Notes: generated by a model not told the origin, from the letters alone. Counted from the stretch's first letter, positions 7,353-16,017 are shown. The stretch is DNA of 64,000 bases from Anaerofilum hominis (GCF_014287275.1 NZ_JACONZ010000003.1:62001-126000), one strand, 5' to 3'. Translations and numbers: made by a program.

Positions 7353-8963
7353 CTAGCCGATGGAGATGGTCTCGTCCAGCAGCCGTTCTTTCACCTCCGC
7401 GATCGAGGGGGCGGCCATCGAAAGGCTGCGGATGCCCGCGCGCGCGTAGAGCAGCGCCAGCGCGGGGTCCGCGGCGGACTCGCCGCACACAGACACCCCG
7501 ATGCCCGCGTCCGCCGCGCTGCGGGCCACAAACCGCAGCAGCCGCAGTACGGCGGGAGAGGCGGGGGTATAATATTGCTCCACTGCAGGGTTGACCCGGT
7601 CGGCCGCATGGGTGTATTGGGTCAGATCGTTGGTGCCCACGCTGAAAAAGGCGGCGCGGGCGGCCAGTTCATCCGCCATCAGGGCAGCGGCCGGGGTCTC
7701 TATCATGATACCAAATTCGACGTCTTTTGAAAAGGCCTCCCCGCGCAGCGAGAGCATCTGCCTGACCTCGTCCACAGCCGCCAGCGCGCGCTCCAGATCC
7801 TGCACCGACGCCACCATGGGGAACATCACTTTCAGCGGGCCCTCCAGCCCGGCTTTCAGCAGCGCCGCAAGCTGGGTGTAAAACAGGTCCCTGTGCGCCA
7901 GCGAAAAGCGCAGCCCCCGCAGCCCCAGGGCGGGGTTGGGCTCCGTGCCGGTCAGTCCCGCGACCTCTTTGTCGGCGCCGATGTCCAGCGTGCGGATGGT
8001 GATGGGACGGCCGCGCGCGGCGCGCACGCAGTCGCGGTAAAACGCGGCCTGACACGCTTCATCGGGCAGCGCGCCGCCCAAAAAGAGAAACTCGCTGCGC
8101 ACCAGGCCCACCCCGTCCGCGCCCAGCTCAAGGGCATGGGTGATATCCGCGGGCCCGCTGCAGTTGGCCAGCAGGCTGATGGAGACACCGTCGCGGCTGA
8201 CACAGGGGGTGGTGCGCAGCCGCTCCTGGGAGACGCGGCGGCGTTTGGCCAGATTGATGCGGTGGGCATAACGGGCGTAGGTGGGCTCGTCCGGCTCCAC
8301 CACCAGCAGCCCGCCCGCGCCGTCCAGCGCGCAGGGGGCGCCGTCCGGCACCGCCAGCGCCTGGGGGCCGGCCAGCACCACGGCGGGGATGCCGAAGGTG
8401 CGGGCGATGATAGAGGCATGGCTCTGGGCGGAGCCGCCCGCTGTGACGATGCCCAGCAGCAGGCTGTGGTCCACCGAGACGATGTCGCTGGGCAGCAGTT
8501 CGTCCGATACCAGGATGCAGGGCGCGTCTATGGTCAGCCGCTCCCGCGGGCGGCCGTCCAGGATGTCCACCACCCTGCGGCAGGCGTCCTGGATATCGCA
8601 GGCCCGCTGCGAGAGATACTCGTCCGGGATGCTGCGCATCTTGGCCGTATAGATACCGGCAGCACGCTCCACCGCCGCCGCCGCCCCGGCGCCCGCATCG
8701 ATATAGTGCAGGATCTCGGCCAGCAGGCCGTGATCGCTGAGGACCTCCCGCTGGAACGTGAAAATGGCCTTGTCGTCCCCCGCGGCCCGCCCGCGCAGCG
8801 CCGCGATCTCGCTTTTGGCCAGCTCCACGGCGGCCTCAAAGACCGCGGCCTCCCGCCGCGGCTCAAGCACGGTGCGCCCCAGCGCCGAATAGCGCCGGGT
8901 GAGCACCTTGACGGGGCCGAGCGCCAGCCCGGCCGAAGCCGCCGTACCCCGAATCTCCTGCAT
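7353..8963 (-). CDS. ptsI: Phosphoenolpyruvate-protein phosphotransferase (PTS enzyme I)
   Basis: Enzyme I of the sugar phosphotransferase system: takes phosphate from PEP and passes it to HPr. The start at 8963 has GGAGGTG six bases upstream and gives 536 residues, slightly shorter than the usual 570-575. An N-terminal extension to 9044 would be in frame but has no such site. Seen: the active-site histidine region 'SAQSHASIIART' near residue 178-189, the PEP-binding barrel with 'RTLDIGADKE' near 315-325, 'VMFPMVASVQDL' and the 'VCGESAADP' cysteine region near 490. The residues before the active His (SAQ) differ from the usual GGRT. No ptsH or EII gene is present in the window. Confidence 0.94.
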   Translation of the reverse strand: MQEIRGTAASAGLALGPVKVLTRRYSALGRTVLEPRREAAVFEAAVELAKSEIAALRGRAAGDDKAIFTFQREVLSDHGLLAEILHYIDAGAGAAAAVERAAGIYTAKMRSIPDEYLSQRACDIQDACRRVVDILDGRPRERLTIDAPCILVSDELLPSDIVSVDHSLLLGIVTAGGSAQSHASIIARTFGIPAVVLAGPQALAVPDGAPCALDGAGGLLVVEPDEPTYARYAHRINLAKRRRVSQERLRTTPCVSRDGVSISLLANCSGPADITHALELGADGVGLVRSEFLFLGGALPDEACQAAFYRDCVRAARGRPITIRTLDIGADKEVAGLTGTEPNPALGLRGLRFSLAHRDLFYTQLAALLKAGLEGPLKVMFPMVASVQDLERALAAVDEVRQMLSLRGEAFSKDVEFGIMIETPAAALMADELAARAAFFSVGTNDLTQYTHAADRVNPAVEQYYTPASPAVLRLLRFVARSAADAGIGVSVCGESAADPALALLYARAGIRSLSMAAPSIAEVKERLLDETISIG

Positions 8964-9034
8964 CCGTTTCACCTCCGCGCGGGCTGCCGCCGGGCGGAGG
9001 GTGCCGCGGGGCGGGGCTTGCATATTTTTCCAGT

Positions 9035-9063
9035 ATTGTAACACAAAAAGGGCGGCGTGTTAA
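9035..9063 (-). promoter_or_regulatory. Sigma-A promoter of ptsI
   Basis: Minus strand: TTAACA (9063-9058), 17-bp spacer, TACAAT (9040-9035), about 70 bp upstream of the ptsI start. Confidence 0.8.
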
Positions 9064-9103
9064 GCAAACTTCTGTCGTACGGCACACATTTTTCCGTAAA
9101 ACT

Positions 9104-9112
9104 TGATATAAT
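9104..9112 (+). promoter_or_regulatory. Extended -10 promoter of the thioredoxin-like gene
   Basis: TGATATAAT: perfect -10 hexamer with TGn extension, 75 bp before the start. It is divergent from the ptsI promoter, about 40 bp away. Confidence 0.7.
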
Positions 9113-9187
9113 ACAGGGGAAGGCCGCCCGGCCCCGCCTGTCTGCGCCGCCCGGGGGCCCACCGCTCGTCAAAGGAGGCGAAGAGAG

Positions 9188-9451
9188 ATGAAAGAACTGA
9201 CCCTGTTCACCATGAAAGGCTGTCCCCACTGCCGCATGGCCCGGGAGTATATGCGGCAGCTCTGCGAGGAGGACCCCGGCTATGCCCAGGTGCCGGTCAA
9301 CGAGATCGATGAAAACGAGAACGCGGCCCTGGCCGACAGCTATGATTACTATTATGTGCCCTGCTATTTTATGGGAGATCAGAAGCTGCACGAGGGCGCC
9401 TGCACGCGGGAGAAGATCCGCAAGGTGCTGGACACGGCGCGGAACGCCTGA
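9188..9451 (+). CDS. Thioredoxin/glutaredoxin-like protein, CPHC active site
   Basis: 87 residues with the redox motif CPHC at residues 12-15 after the first beta strand (ELTLFTMKGCPHC), and 'YYYVPCYFMGD' with the cis-Pro equivalent (VPCYF) near residue 57. The size and layout match small glutaredoxin/thioredoxin-fold proteins of anaerobes. AAAGGAGG lies at good distance before the ATG. It is a single gene closed by the terminator at 9520-9562. An extra Cys (residue 59) beside the cis-Pro might be glutathionylated or take part in catalysis; that is speculation. The partner reductase is not in the window. Confidence 0.88.
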   Translation: MKELTLFTMKGCPHCRMAREYMRQLCEEDPGYAQVPVNEIDENENAALADSYDYYYVPCYFMGDQKLHEGACTREKIRKVLDTARNA

Positions 9452-9519
9452 ACCCAGCCGACAAAACGCCGGACGCTGAAAAAAACGCCCCCCGCATGTC
9501 CCGGGGCCGGGACGAAGAA

Positions 9520-9562
9520 CCGCCGGGGACAAGACGCGCATGTCTTGTCCCCGGCGGCTCTT
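9520..9562. terminator. Intrinsic terminator after the thioredoxin-like gene
   Basis: A 16-bp perfect stem (9520-9535 with 9542-9557) and a short T-rich tail (CTCTTTG). It sits between convergent genes and may serve both. Confidence 0.75.
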
Positions 9563-9703
9563 TGTGATCCTGCGGCTCTTGCGGCGCGCTTTTCGGCCGG
9601 CAGGCGCACCGGCGCTGCGGCCGCAAAGCGCGGCCCCTGCCCGCGAAAAAAGACGCGCCGCCGCGCCGCGCATCTGACCGCCGCTGGCTGCGGCCCGCTT
9701 TTG

Positions 9704-10456
9704 TCAGGCCTGTCTGGGGCAGGTATAGCGCGGCAGCCCCCGGCTGTGGGTCCCGTATTCGATCGCTTGGGCCGGGCAGCGGCTGATGCAGGCCATACAG
9801 TGGGTGCAGTGATCGCCCCACACCGGCTTTCCGCTCTCCAGCCGGACATTGCTCAGCGGGCAGACCCCGACACATTTTCCGCACCCGACGCAGGCGTCGG
9901 TGGTGTAAAACTTTTTTGCGTGGACAAACGCGGGATAAAAGATATCGTTTATGATGCCGCTGTTCACTTTGTCCCCAAAGGAGAGGGCGGGGCGGGGAAA
10001 GGGATCTCCGTTTTTGATCACAAGAGCCGCGCGGTCGATGGCTTCTTCGGCCCGTTCCAGGATCTCATCCGCCTGTTCCCGGGCCGGCACGTCGAACATC
10101 GCAATATAGTTTTCCGGCATCGTGATCCCGGCGCAGCCGCGGTAATTCATCTTTTTTTGAGCGCAAAGCCGTTCAAGATACCGGCCCGCGCTGCCGATGC
10201 TCCCGCCGCAGGTCATCACAAAATAAATATCGCCGTTTCCCGACAGGGGCGTCTTTTCCAGCCAGCTGTGCACGATGCGGGGGATCCGCCAGGCATAGGT
10301 CGGCGCCACGACGACCCACTGGCGCTGAGAGCGCATCTCCGAAAAGTCGCCGCTTTTGATTTTTTCCAGAAGATCGACGGCTTCATCGCCGATCTCCCTG
10401 CCGATCCTTTTTGCAGCGTAGGCGCTGTTGCCGGTGCCAGAAAAATACAGGATCAT
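9704..10456 (-). CDS. EFR1 family flavodoxin-ferredoxin fusion
   Basis: 250 residues: an N-terminal flavodoxin-like domain with the FMN phosphate loop 'FSGTGNSAYAAK' near residues 5-16 and 'APTYAWRIPRIV' near 50, then two [4Fe-4S] ferredoxin motifs 'CVGCGKCVGVCP' near residue 190 and 'CTHCMACISRCP' near 218. These fusions carry electrons in anaerobes. The ATG at 10456 overlaps the arsR stop (ATGA) and has GGAGG upstream, so translation is coupled. It is the last gene of a three-gene redox operon. Codon usage is less GC-biased than in flanking genes. No downstream gene clarifies its electron donor or acceptor. Confidence 0.92.
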   Translation of the reverse strand: MILYFSGTGNSAYAAKRIGREIGDEAVDLLEKIKSGDFSEMRSQRQWVVVAPTYAWRIPRIVHSWLEKTPLSGNGDIYFVMTCGGSIGSAGRYLERLCAQKKMNYRGCAGITMPENYIAMFDVPAREQADEILERAEEAIDRAALVIKNGDPFPRPALSFGDKVNSGIINDIFYPAFVHAKKFYTTDACVGCGKCVGVCPLSNVRLESGKPVWGDHCTHCMACISRCPAQAIEYGTHSRGLPRYTCPRQA

Positions 10457-10821
10457 GTTATGCCTCCTTCTTGTGGGCGTGAGCTGATATGCCGGACGCT
10501 CGCATAGACGGCGTCCACCAGCCCGGCGATTTCTTTCCACCGCGTTTCGTCGTCGCTTAAATAGTAATAATTTTTTGTGCCTGCGCGGCGCATGGCGACG
10601 ATGCCCGCCTCTTTCAGTATCTGCAGATGGTGAGAGACCGAGGGCCGGGTGAGATGCGTTTTCTGTGCGATCTCGCCCACGCGGATGCCGGACAGGTCGC
10701 TCTCCAGCAGCGCAAGCAGGATAAGCTGCCTTGTCTCGTCGCCGATGGCGGTAAAGGCGTTCCGGCATTGCCGGAACCCGGTGATGATGCGTTTTAAATT
10801 TTTTTCACATTCTTTTTCCAC
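10453..10821 (-). CDS. ArsR family transcriptional regulator
   Basis: 122 residues with a winged helix: 'GDETRQLILLALLESDL', recognition helix 'TRPSVSHHLQILKEAGIV', wing 'RRAGTKNYYYLS'. It lacks the ELCVCD metal site of ArsR/SmtB, but the N-terminal extension has two cysteines (residues 5 and 19), so thiol or redox sensing is possible; this is inference. Start is GTG with GGAGGT seven bases upstream. It lies between the nitroreductase gene (12-bp gap) and the EFR1 gene (ATGA overlap), so it very likely regulates its own operon; a CGTTAACG palindrome near the transcription start is a candidate operator. Confidence 0.92.
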   Translation of the reverse strand: MEKECEKNLKRIITGFRQCRNAFTAIGDETRQLILLALLESDLSGIRVGEIAQKTHLTRPSVSHHLQILKEAGIVAMRRAGTKNYYYLSDDETRWKEIAGLVDAVYASVRHISSRPQEGGIT

Positions 10822-10833
10822 GCCGGGGACCTC

Positions 10834-11607
10834 CTACAAAAATCGCGCGTCTAACTTTTTATGCGGGGTCGAGCGCAGGAACCTGACGTCCGGATAACCG
10901 AGCACCAGGGTCATTGCGGCTTTTTCCCCTTTTGGAACGCCCAGGGCTTTTTTGATTTTCCGCGACGCGTTGGCCGCCATGGTGAAAAATCCGCTGTACA
11001 GTACGCCCAGGCCATGGGCCTCCGCAACAAACTCCATGTTTTGAGCGGCAAGAAGCCCGTTCGTCTTATCCTTTGCCAGGATGACGATCACGGCGGGGGC
11101 GCGGAAAAAGAAAAAGTTGTCGTCGATTTTGTTGTTTTTTGCCATGGGGCTGAACAGATCGGCGACCGGTTTGATGGTCCGGAACACCCTGACCGCCATT
11201 TTTTCGATGCGGTCCTTCTCTTTATCCAGCACGACAAAGGAGACGTCCTGACTGTTTTTGGCCGTATGGGTGAGGCGGCCCGCCTCCAATACTTGTGCGA
11301 TCACTTCCCCCGGCACCGGCGTTTCCTTAAAGCTGCGGATACTGCGGCGGAAGCGGATCACCTCCAGGACGTCGCGGGGCTCCAGCCGTACTTCCCCTTT
11401 TTTTTCGATCTGCCTGTCCGGGCAGCCGGAGAGCGAAATGGCTTTTTGCGGGCAGACTGCTGAACACTGCCCGCACAACATGCAGTCGTCCAAAACCGTG
11501 ACCGCCTTGTGATCGGTGACCGCGATATTGTGCGCGGCACAGACCCTGCTGCAAAGGCCGCAGCCGATGCAGGCCGCCCTGTCGATGATCACCCGGGACC
11601 GCTCCAT
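10834..11607 (-). CDS. Ferredoxin-nitroreductase fusion
   Basis: 257 residues. N-terminal 2[4Fe-4S] ferredoxin part with 'CIGCGLCSRVCA' (about 13-24) and 'CMLCGQCSAVCP' (about 42-53), followed by an FMN nitroreductase domain starting 'VIRFRRSIRSFKETPVPGE' near residue 83, and 'GLGVLYSGFFTMAA' near 200. Such fusions let the flavin accept electrons directly from low-potential carriers. It is the first gene of the operon with arsR and EFR1. A strong promoter at 11641-11669 and AAAGGAG before the ATG support the start. The substrate is unknown. Confidence 0.92.
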   Translation of the reverse strand: MERSRVIIDRAACIGCGLCSRVCAAHNIAVTDHKAVTVLDDCMLCGQCSAVCPQKAISLSGCPDRQIEKKGEVRLEPRDVLEVIRFRRSIRSFKETPVPGEVIAQVLEAGRLTHTAKNSQDVSFVVLDKEKDRIEKMAVRVFRTIKPVADLFSPMAKNNKIDDNFFFFRAPAVIVILAKDKTNGLLAAQNMEFVAEAHGLGVLYSGFFTMAANASRKIKKALGVPKGEKAAMTLVLGYPDVRFLRSTPHKKLDARFL

Positions 11608-11622
11608 TTTTCAGACTCCTTT

Positions 11623-11630
11623 CGTTAACG
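11623..11630. promoter_or_regulatory. Candidate operator CGTTAACG of the redox operon
   Basis: A perfect 8-bp palindrome lies about 10 bp downstream of the -10 box, just upstream of the ribosome binding site. The position suits a repressor site for the ArsR protein of the operon. The assignment is inference. Confidence 0.35.
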
Positions 11631-11640
11631 TACTTTGACC

Positions 11641-11669
11641 ATTGTATCAGGGGGACGGGGCAAAAACAA
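11641..11669 (-). promoter_or_regulatory. Sigma-A promoter of the nitroreductase-arsR-EFR1 operon
   Basis: Minus strand: TTGTTT (11669-11664), 17-bp spacer, TACAAT (11646-11641) with a TGA extension. Starts about 35 bp upstream of the first gene. Confidence 0.82.
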
Positions 11670-11808
11670 CATTGGTAAAGAGATCCGTTACCATCGGGGC
11701 GCGCCGCCCGGGCCGGCGGGGCCGGGCGGGAACAGATCGAAAAATGGACCGGGGAAAGGCTCCGCGGCGCGGCGGCCGAAAAAAACAGGCTGGAACGGCC
11801 GCCCGGTG

Positions 11809-11837
11809 TTGCAATGCACCGCCGTTTTTGCTAGAAT
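11809..11837 (+). promoter_or_regulatory. Sigma-A promoter of aspS
   Basis: TTGCAA (11809-11814), 17-bp spacer, TAGAAT (11832-11837), about 135 bp upstream of the start. No T-box sequence is seen in the leader. Confidence 0.78.
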
Positions 11838-11974
11838 GGTGGGTATTAAAAAATTCAGGAAAAGACGGCCGCGAGAGTGTGAAAACGCAAAGCGGGCGGC
11901 GGTGGGAGGCCTTTTGACCAAGGCTTCCCGGCCTCTGCCCGCAGATCGGGACGGTCAAGGAAAAGGTGGGAGAA

Positions 11975-13297
11975 ATGATGAAGGAGATCAGAGGAGAACA
12001 ACTGCCCGGCTGTATGACGCCCGGGCGGCTGGCAGAGATGGCGGGCCGCAAGGCCACGGTGGAGGGCTGCGTCCACAATATCCGCGCGCTCGGAGGGATC
12101 GCCTTTGTGATCCTGCGCACCGGGCGCTACCTGCTCCAGACCGTCTATGACCAGAGCGTTTGCAGGGACGACGCGGCGGCGCTGGAGGACGGCTGCTATA
12201 TCTCGGCGACCGGCACCGTGCGCCTGGAGCAGCGGGCAGCCGGCGGCGTGGAACTGCTGCTGGACGGTTTTGAGGTGCTTTCGCGCCCGGCCGCGCCTTA
12301 CCCGCTGAACATGGCGGACCGCAGCCTGAAAGCCACGCTGGGCACCAATCTGGAATACCGCGCCGTGGCGCTGCGCCACCCGCGTGAGCGGGCGGTCTTC
12401 CGCGTCATGGAGGGGATCGAAAACGGCTTTCGCGATTTTATGCTGCGGAACGATTTCGCCGAGATCCACTCCCCCAAGATCACGGCCATCAGCGCCGAGG
12501 GCGGGGCGGAGGTCTTTCGGCTGAAATATTTCGGCAGCGACGCGGTGCTGGCCCAGAGCCCGCAGTTTTACAAACAGATGGGGGTGGCCTTTTTCGACCG
12601 CGTGTTCGAGGTGGGCGAGGTCTATCGGGCCGAGCTGCACAACACCAGCCGCCATCTGAACGAGTATGTGGGGCTGGACTTTGAGATGGGCTATATCCGG
12701 GACATGACGGACGTCATGAACATGGAGACCGCCATGCTGCGGCATGTGATGGCGCATCTGGCGGAAAATTACCAGCCGGAGATCGAACTGCTGGGGGTGC
12801 GGCTGCCCGCGGTGGAAGCCATCCCTGCCGTAAAGTTTGCCGACGCGCTGGCTTATCTGAAAACCGTGGGCGGCGGCAAGAACCGCAATGACCTCACGGC
12901 CGACGACGAGGTGCTGCTGTGCAGCCACATCCTGCAGCAGACGGGCAGCGAGTTCGTCTTTGTCACCCACTTCCCCTCGGCAAAGCGGCCTTTTTACGTC
13001 ATGGACGATCAGGAAAACCCCAAGGAAGCGCTCAGCTTTGACCTGCTGTTCCGCGGGCTGGAGATCACCACCGGCGGCCAGCGCATCCACGATTATGCGC
13101 AGCAGGTGGCCAAGATGAAAGCGCGCAATATGGACCCCGCGGATTTTGAGAGCTTTCTCGCCGCGCACAAATACGGGCTGCCGCCCCACGGCGGCCTGGG
13201 CATCGGGCTGGAGCGCCTCACCTCGAAGCTCTGCGACCTGGCCAACATCCGCCAGGCCAGCCTCTTCCCGCGTGACCTGAACCATCTGGCGCCGTAA
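11975..13297 (+). CDS. aspS: Aspartyl-tRNA synthetase, archaeal/eukaryal type
   Basis: Charges tRNA with aspartate in the cytosol. 440 residues from the ATG at 11975 (AAGGTGGGAG upstream; a GTG nine bases earlier is possible). The length is that of archaeal-type AspRS, not the about 590-residue bacterial form with its insertion domain. N-terminal OB-fold anticodon domain ('ATVEGCVHNIRALGGIAFVILR'-like start near 25), class II motif 2 'FEVGEVYRAE.HNTSRHLNEY' near 210-230 and motif 3 'GGLGIGLERL' near 405. Archaeal-type enzymes in bacteria are often non-discriminating and also make Asp-tRNA-Asn for the GatCAB amidotransferase; that role here is inferred, and gatCAB is not in the window. Confidence 0.93.
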   Translation: MMKEIRGEQLPGCMTPGRLAEMAGRKATVEGCVHNIRALGGIAFVILRTGRYLLQTVYDQSVCRDDAAALEDGCYISATGTVRLEQRAAGGVELLLDGFEVLSRPAAPYPLNMADRSLKATLGTNLEYRAVALRHPRERAVFRVMEGIENGFRDFMLRNDFAEIHSPKITAISAEGGAEVFRLKYFGSDAVLAQSPQFYKQMGVAFFDRVFEVGEVYRAELHNTSRHLNEYVGLDFEMGYIRDMTDVMNMETAMLRHVMAHLAENYQPEIELLGVRLPAVEAIPAVKFADALAYLKTVGGGKNRNDLTADDEVLLCSHILQQTGSEFVFVTHFPSAKRPFYVMDDQENPKEALSFDLLFRGLEITTGGQRIHDYAQQVAKMKARNMDPADFESFLAAHKYGLPPHGGLGIGLERLTSKLCDLANIRQASLFPRDLNHLAP

Positions 13298-13314
13298 ACC
13301 GCAGTAAGACCACC

Positions 13315-13337
13315 GCCCCCGCAAGGGGGCTTTTTTT
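13315..13337 (+). terminator. Intrinsic terminator after aspS
   Basis: Six-bp G/C stem GCCCCC/GGGGGC with a GCAA tetraloop (13321-13324), followed by seven T residues. Confidence 0.85.
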
Positions 13338-13516
13338 GTCGGGCGCGCGCAGGGGAGAAAGTCCCGCCGCGGTCCCACCGCGAAAAAAGAGGGGGGGAAA
13401 ACGCCTGTCCCGCCGGGCGCCGCCGTCCCGCCGCCAGTCCCGCCAGGACCGGGCTTTTTTGCAGTCCCGGTCGCACTGCCCGGCCGCACCGCCTCGCCGC
13501 CGCCCGGCGCAGCCGG

Positions 13517-13692
13517 ACGCGCCCGCAGGCAGGCCAGACAGACCCACCCCGCAGCCAGGCCAAGCAGAGCCTGCAGCCAGGCCAGACAGACCCCGCAGGC
13601 AGATCAAGCGGACCCCACAGGCAGATCAAGCGGACCCCACAGGCAGATCAAGCGGACCCCACAGGCAGGCCAGATAGACCCACCCCACAGGA
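13517..13692. repeat. 22-bp tandem repeat (minisatellite), about 8 copies
   Basis: Repeats of a unit CAGATCAAGCGGACCCCACAGG (22 bp, given as 20+2: CAGATCAAGCGGACCCCACA then GG). About three copies are exact (13600-13665) and about five are degenerate, with GGCCAGACAGACC variants. No unique spacers, so it is not a CRISPR array. The unit is not a multiple of three and no frame stays coding across it. It lies in the 700-bp gap between aspS and the decayed gene at 14.0 kb; the rest of the gap shows no gene. Confidence 0.85.
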
Positions 13693-13873
13693 AAGGCCGC
13701 GCATCCCCCGCCGCGGAGGGGGATGCAAACCCGAAAATCTGCCCTGTCCCGCAGCGCGCCGCAAAAGGGCCTGCGTGCAGCTTCGGGGCAAAAGGCGAGA
13801 AACGGCGGCGCGCGGTCCAGACGGGCCGCGTTTTTGGGGCCGCCGAAAAATGTGGAAAAGAGGAAAGAAATAT

Positions 13874-13896
13874 CCCCCGGCAAAGCCGGGGGCTTT
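13874..13896. terminator. Hairpin, probable terminator
   Basis: Stem CCCCCGGC/GCCGGGGG (13874-13881 with 13885-13892), followed on the plus strand by CTTTT; on the minus strand it lies just downstream of the decayed gene at 13999-14280. Confidence 0.55.
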
Positions 13897-13998
13897 TCAC
13901 AGACGGATAAAACTCTGGAATATCAGCACGCGCGGTATGCCGCGCTGGTACGGGCTGCCAGCCGCGAGAGATCGTCTGCTTGCTGCCCGTAAACGGGC

Positions 13999-14280
13999 TT
14001 ATTCGAAATTCCCCATCGTCAGCTGTTCACCTGCTTCATCTTCTTCAAGCTGGCGCCGTATAGTTTCTTCTTTTTTTTGCATTATTTCCCGCGTTATCTG
14101 CATGAAATCTCCTACACCGGAATTCTCGATTTTATACTTGTACCGCCCCCTTGGATACTTTTCCTATATCATCAGGCTGCTCTTTCCCTCCTGGCAAAGG
14201 GCGTTCCTTTCTCTCCATGCTCGCCATAAGGCTTCTCTTGAACCACTCGCCTGGCGCGTGGTTTTCTTTAGGTAAGAAAA
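13999..14280 (-). pseudogene. Decayed gene of unknown family, frameshifted
   Basis: On the minus strand a coding-like frame reads 'FLPKENHAPGEWFKRS', 'MERKERPLPGGKEQPDDI' (about 14280-14165) and then shifts to another frame reading 'EKYPRGRYKYKIENSGVGDF' and 'MQITREIMQKKEETIRRQLE', ending 'DEAGEQLTMGNFE' with a TAA at 13999-14001. A TAG sits at the junction. The composition (charged, helical C-terminus) and lower GC than the surroundings suggest the C-terminal part of a once larger, transferred gene. The last 34 codons could also be a short gene of their own: ATG at 14103 has TAGGAGA upstream. I do not recognise the family. Confidence 0.5.
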
Positions 14281-14300
14281 AGCCGCGGCTGAAACAAAGC

Positions 14301-14326
14301 AGGGCGCGGGAATCCTCCCGCGCCCT
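14301..14326 (-). terminator. Intrinsic terminator of rny
   Basis: An 11-bp perfect stem (14301-14311 with 14316-14326) with a 4-base loop, 20 bp past the rny stop. On the minus strand it is followed by the weak T-rich tract GCTTTGTTTC. Confidence 0.7.
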
Positions 14327-14347
14327 GAAAGCAGATGATGCTCAATG

Positions 14348-15904
14348 TCACTTCGCGTAATCCGTCGCCCGGTTTTCGCGGATGACGTTGATCTTGATCT
14401 GACCGGGATACTCCAGCTCGTCCTCGATCTTTCTGACGATATCCCGCGCCAGAATGGTGAGCTGGTCGTCCGCCACCTGTTCCGGCTTGACCATGATGCG
14501 CACTTCGCGCCCCGCCTGGATCGCATAACTGCGCTCCACGCCGGGGAAGCTGGAGGAGATCGCCTCCAGATCTTCCAGCCGCTTGATATAGTTCTCCACA
14601 TTCTCGCGGCGCGCGCCGGGCCGGGCCGCCGAGATCGCGTCCGCGGCCATGATGATGAAAGCCAACGGGGTCTGGGGCTCGACGTCGCCGTGATGCGCCT
14701 CGATGGCGTGGATGATGGCCGGGTTCTCCTTGTACTTGCGGGCAAGGTCGACGCCGATCATCACATGGCTGCCCTCGATCTCGTGGGTCAGCGCCTTGCC
14801 GATGTCATGCAGCAGGCCGGCACGCTTGGCCATGTTGACGTTCAGCCCCAGCTCGGAGGCCATCAGGCCGGAGAGATAGGCCACCTCCATCGAGTGGTTG
14901 AGGACGTTCTGGCCGTAACTGGTGCGGTATTTGAGGCGGCCGAGCAGCTTGACCAGGTCGGGGTGCAGGCCGTGAACGCCCACCTCCATCACCGCGCGCT
15001 CGCCCTCCCGCTTCATGGTGGCGTCCAGCTCGCGGCGGCATTTTTCGACCGTCTCTTCGATGCGGGCCGGATGGATGCGCCCGTCGGCGATCAGCTTTTC
15101 CAGCGTCATGCGGGCGACTTCGCGCCGCACCGGGTCAAAGCTGGAAAGGGTGATGGCCTCCGGCGTGTCGTCGATGATAAGATCCACGCCGGTGGCGGTC
15201 TCCAGGGCGCGGATATTGCGGCCCTCGCGGCCGATGATGCGGCCTTTCATCTCATCGCTGGGCAACGGCACCACCGAGACGGTGATCTCGCTGGAATGGT
15301 CGGCCGCGCAGCGGCTCACCGCCTGGGTGATCAGCTCCTGAGCCAGCTTGTCGCAGTCCTCTTTGGTCTGGGTCTCAAAGGCGCTGATCTTCAGCGCTTT
15401 TTCATGCACCAGCTCCTCGTCCAGGCGGGAGAGCAGCATCTCTTTTGCCGCTTCCTCCGACAGGCCGGAGATATGCTCCAGCTTTTCGGTCTCCCGCTCG
15501 CGCATCTGGTCGATCTCGGCGAGCCTCGCCTCCACCAGCTCGGCGCGCTTTTTCTGCTCCTCTTCTTTCTGCTCGAGAGCAGCCGTCTTGCGGTCGATGT
15601 TCTCCTCTTTCTGGTCGAGGCGGCGCTCCTGCCGGGTGACCTCGGAGCGGCGCTCCTTGATCTCCTTGTCGGCCTCCGCCTTCAGTTTGAACACTTCGTC
15701 CTTTGCTTCGATAGCGGCCTCTTTCCGCTTTTGTTCCGCCGTTCTGATAGCGTCGTTGATGATTCTTTTAGCTTCTTCCTCCGCGGAGCCGACCTTCTGC
15801 TCCGCCACTTTGCGCCGATAGGCAATGCCACAAGAAAAAGCGATAGCCGCAGCTACCGCGCCCACAACAACGGCTATCAACACGGCAATGCCGGTCGATA
15901 CCAT
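14348..15904 (-). CDS. rny: Ribonuclease Y
   Basis: Membrane-bound endoribonuclease that begins bulk mRNA decay in Firmicutes. 518 residues, the family's normal length. N-terminal membrane helix (about 4-25), a long charged coiled coil (about 30-190, rich in EEAKR/EQK), a KH RNA-binding domain with '[15 protein letters not shown]' near 220, and an HD phosphodiesterase domain with '[18 protein letters not shown]' near 360-378 carrying the metal-binding His-Asp pair. GGAGG lies upstream of the ATG. Monocistronic, with its own promoter (15989-16017) and terminator (14301-14326). Confidence 0.97.
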   Translation of the reverse strand: MVSTGIAVLIAVVVGAVAAAIAFSCGIAYRRKVAEQKVGSAEEEAKRIINDAIRTAEQKRKEAAIEAKDEVFKLKAEADKEIKERRSEVTRQERRLDQKEENIDRKTAALEQKEEEQKKRAELVEARLAEIDQMRERETEKLEHISGLSEEAAKEMLLSRLDEELVHEKALKISAFETQTKEDCDKLAQELITQAVSRCAADHSSEITVSVVPLPSDEMKGRIIGREGRNIRALETATGVDLIIDDTPEAITLSSFDPVRREVARMTLEKLIADGRIHPARIEETVEKCRRELDATMKREGERAVMEVGVHGLHPDLVKLLGRLKYRTSYGQNVLNHSMEVAYLSGLMASELGLNVNMAKRAGLLHDIGKALTHEIEGSHVMIGVDLARKYKENPAIIHAIEAHHGDVEPQTPLAFIIMAADAISAARPGARRENVENYIKRLEDLEAISSSFPGVERSYAIQAGREVRIMVKPEQVADDQLTILARDIVRKIEDELEYPGQIKINVIRENRATDYAK

Positions 15905-15988
15905 AGGGGTCCTCCTTAAATTTTGGGAGTTTTTGTCAATTTAATGTATTTTATATCAAGATATACTATACAAATACACTATATTCCT

Positions 15989-16017
15989 ATTTTAAGACCT
16001 GCCGGAGGGGTTGTCAA
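15989..16017 (-). promoter_or_regulatory. Sigma-A promoter of rny
   Basis: Minus strand: TTGACA (16017-16012), 17-bp spacer, TAAAAT (15994-15989). It is followed by an AT-rich leader of about 80 bases. Confidence 0.82.

Noticed and set aside
13517..13692. Possible CRISPR array
   Set aside because: The repeat is a head-to-tail 22-bp minisatellite without unique spacers, and no cas genes are near.
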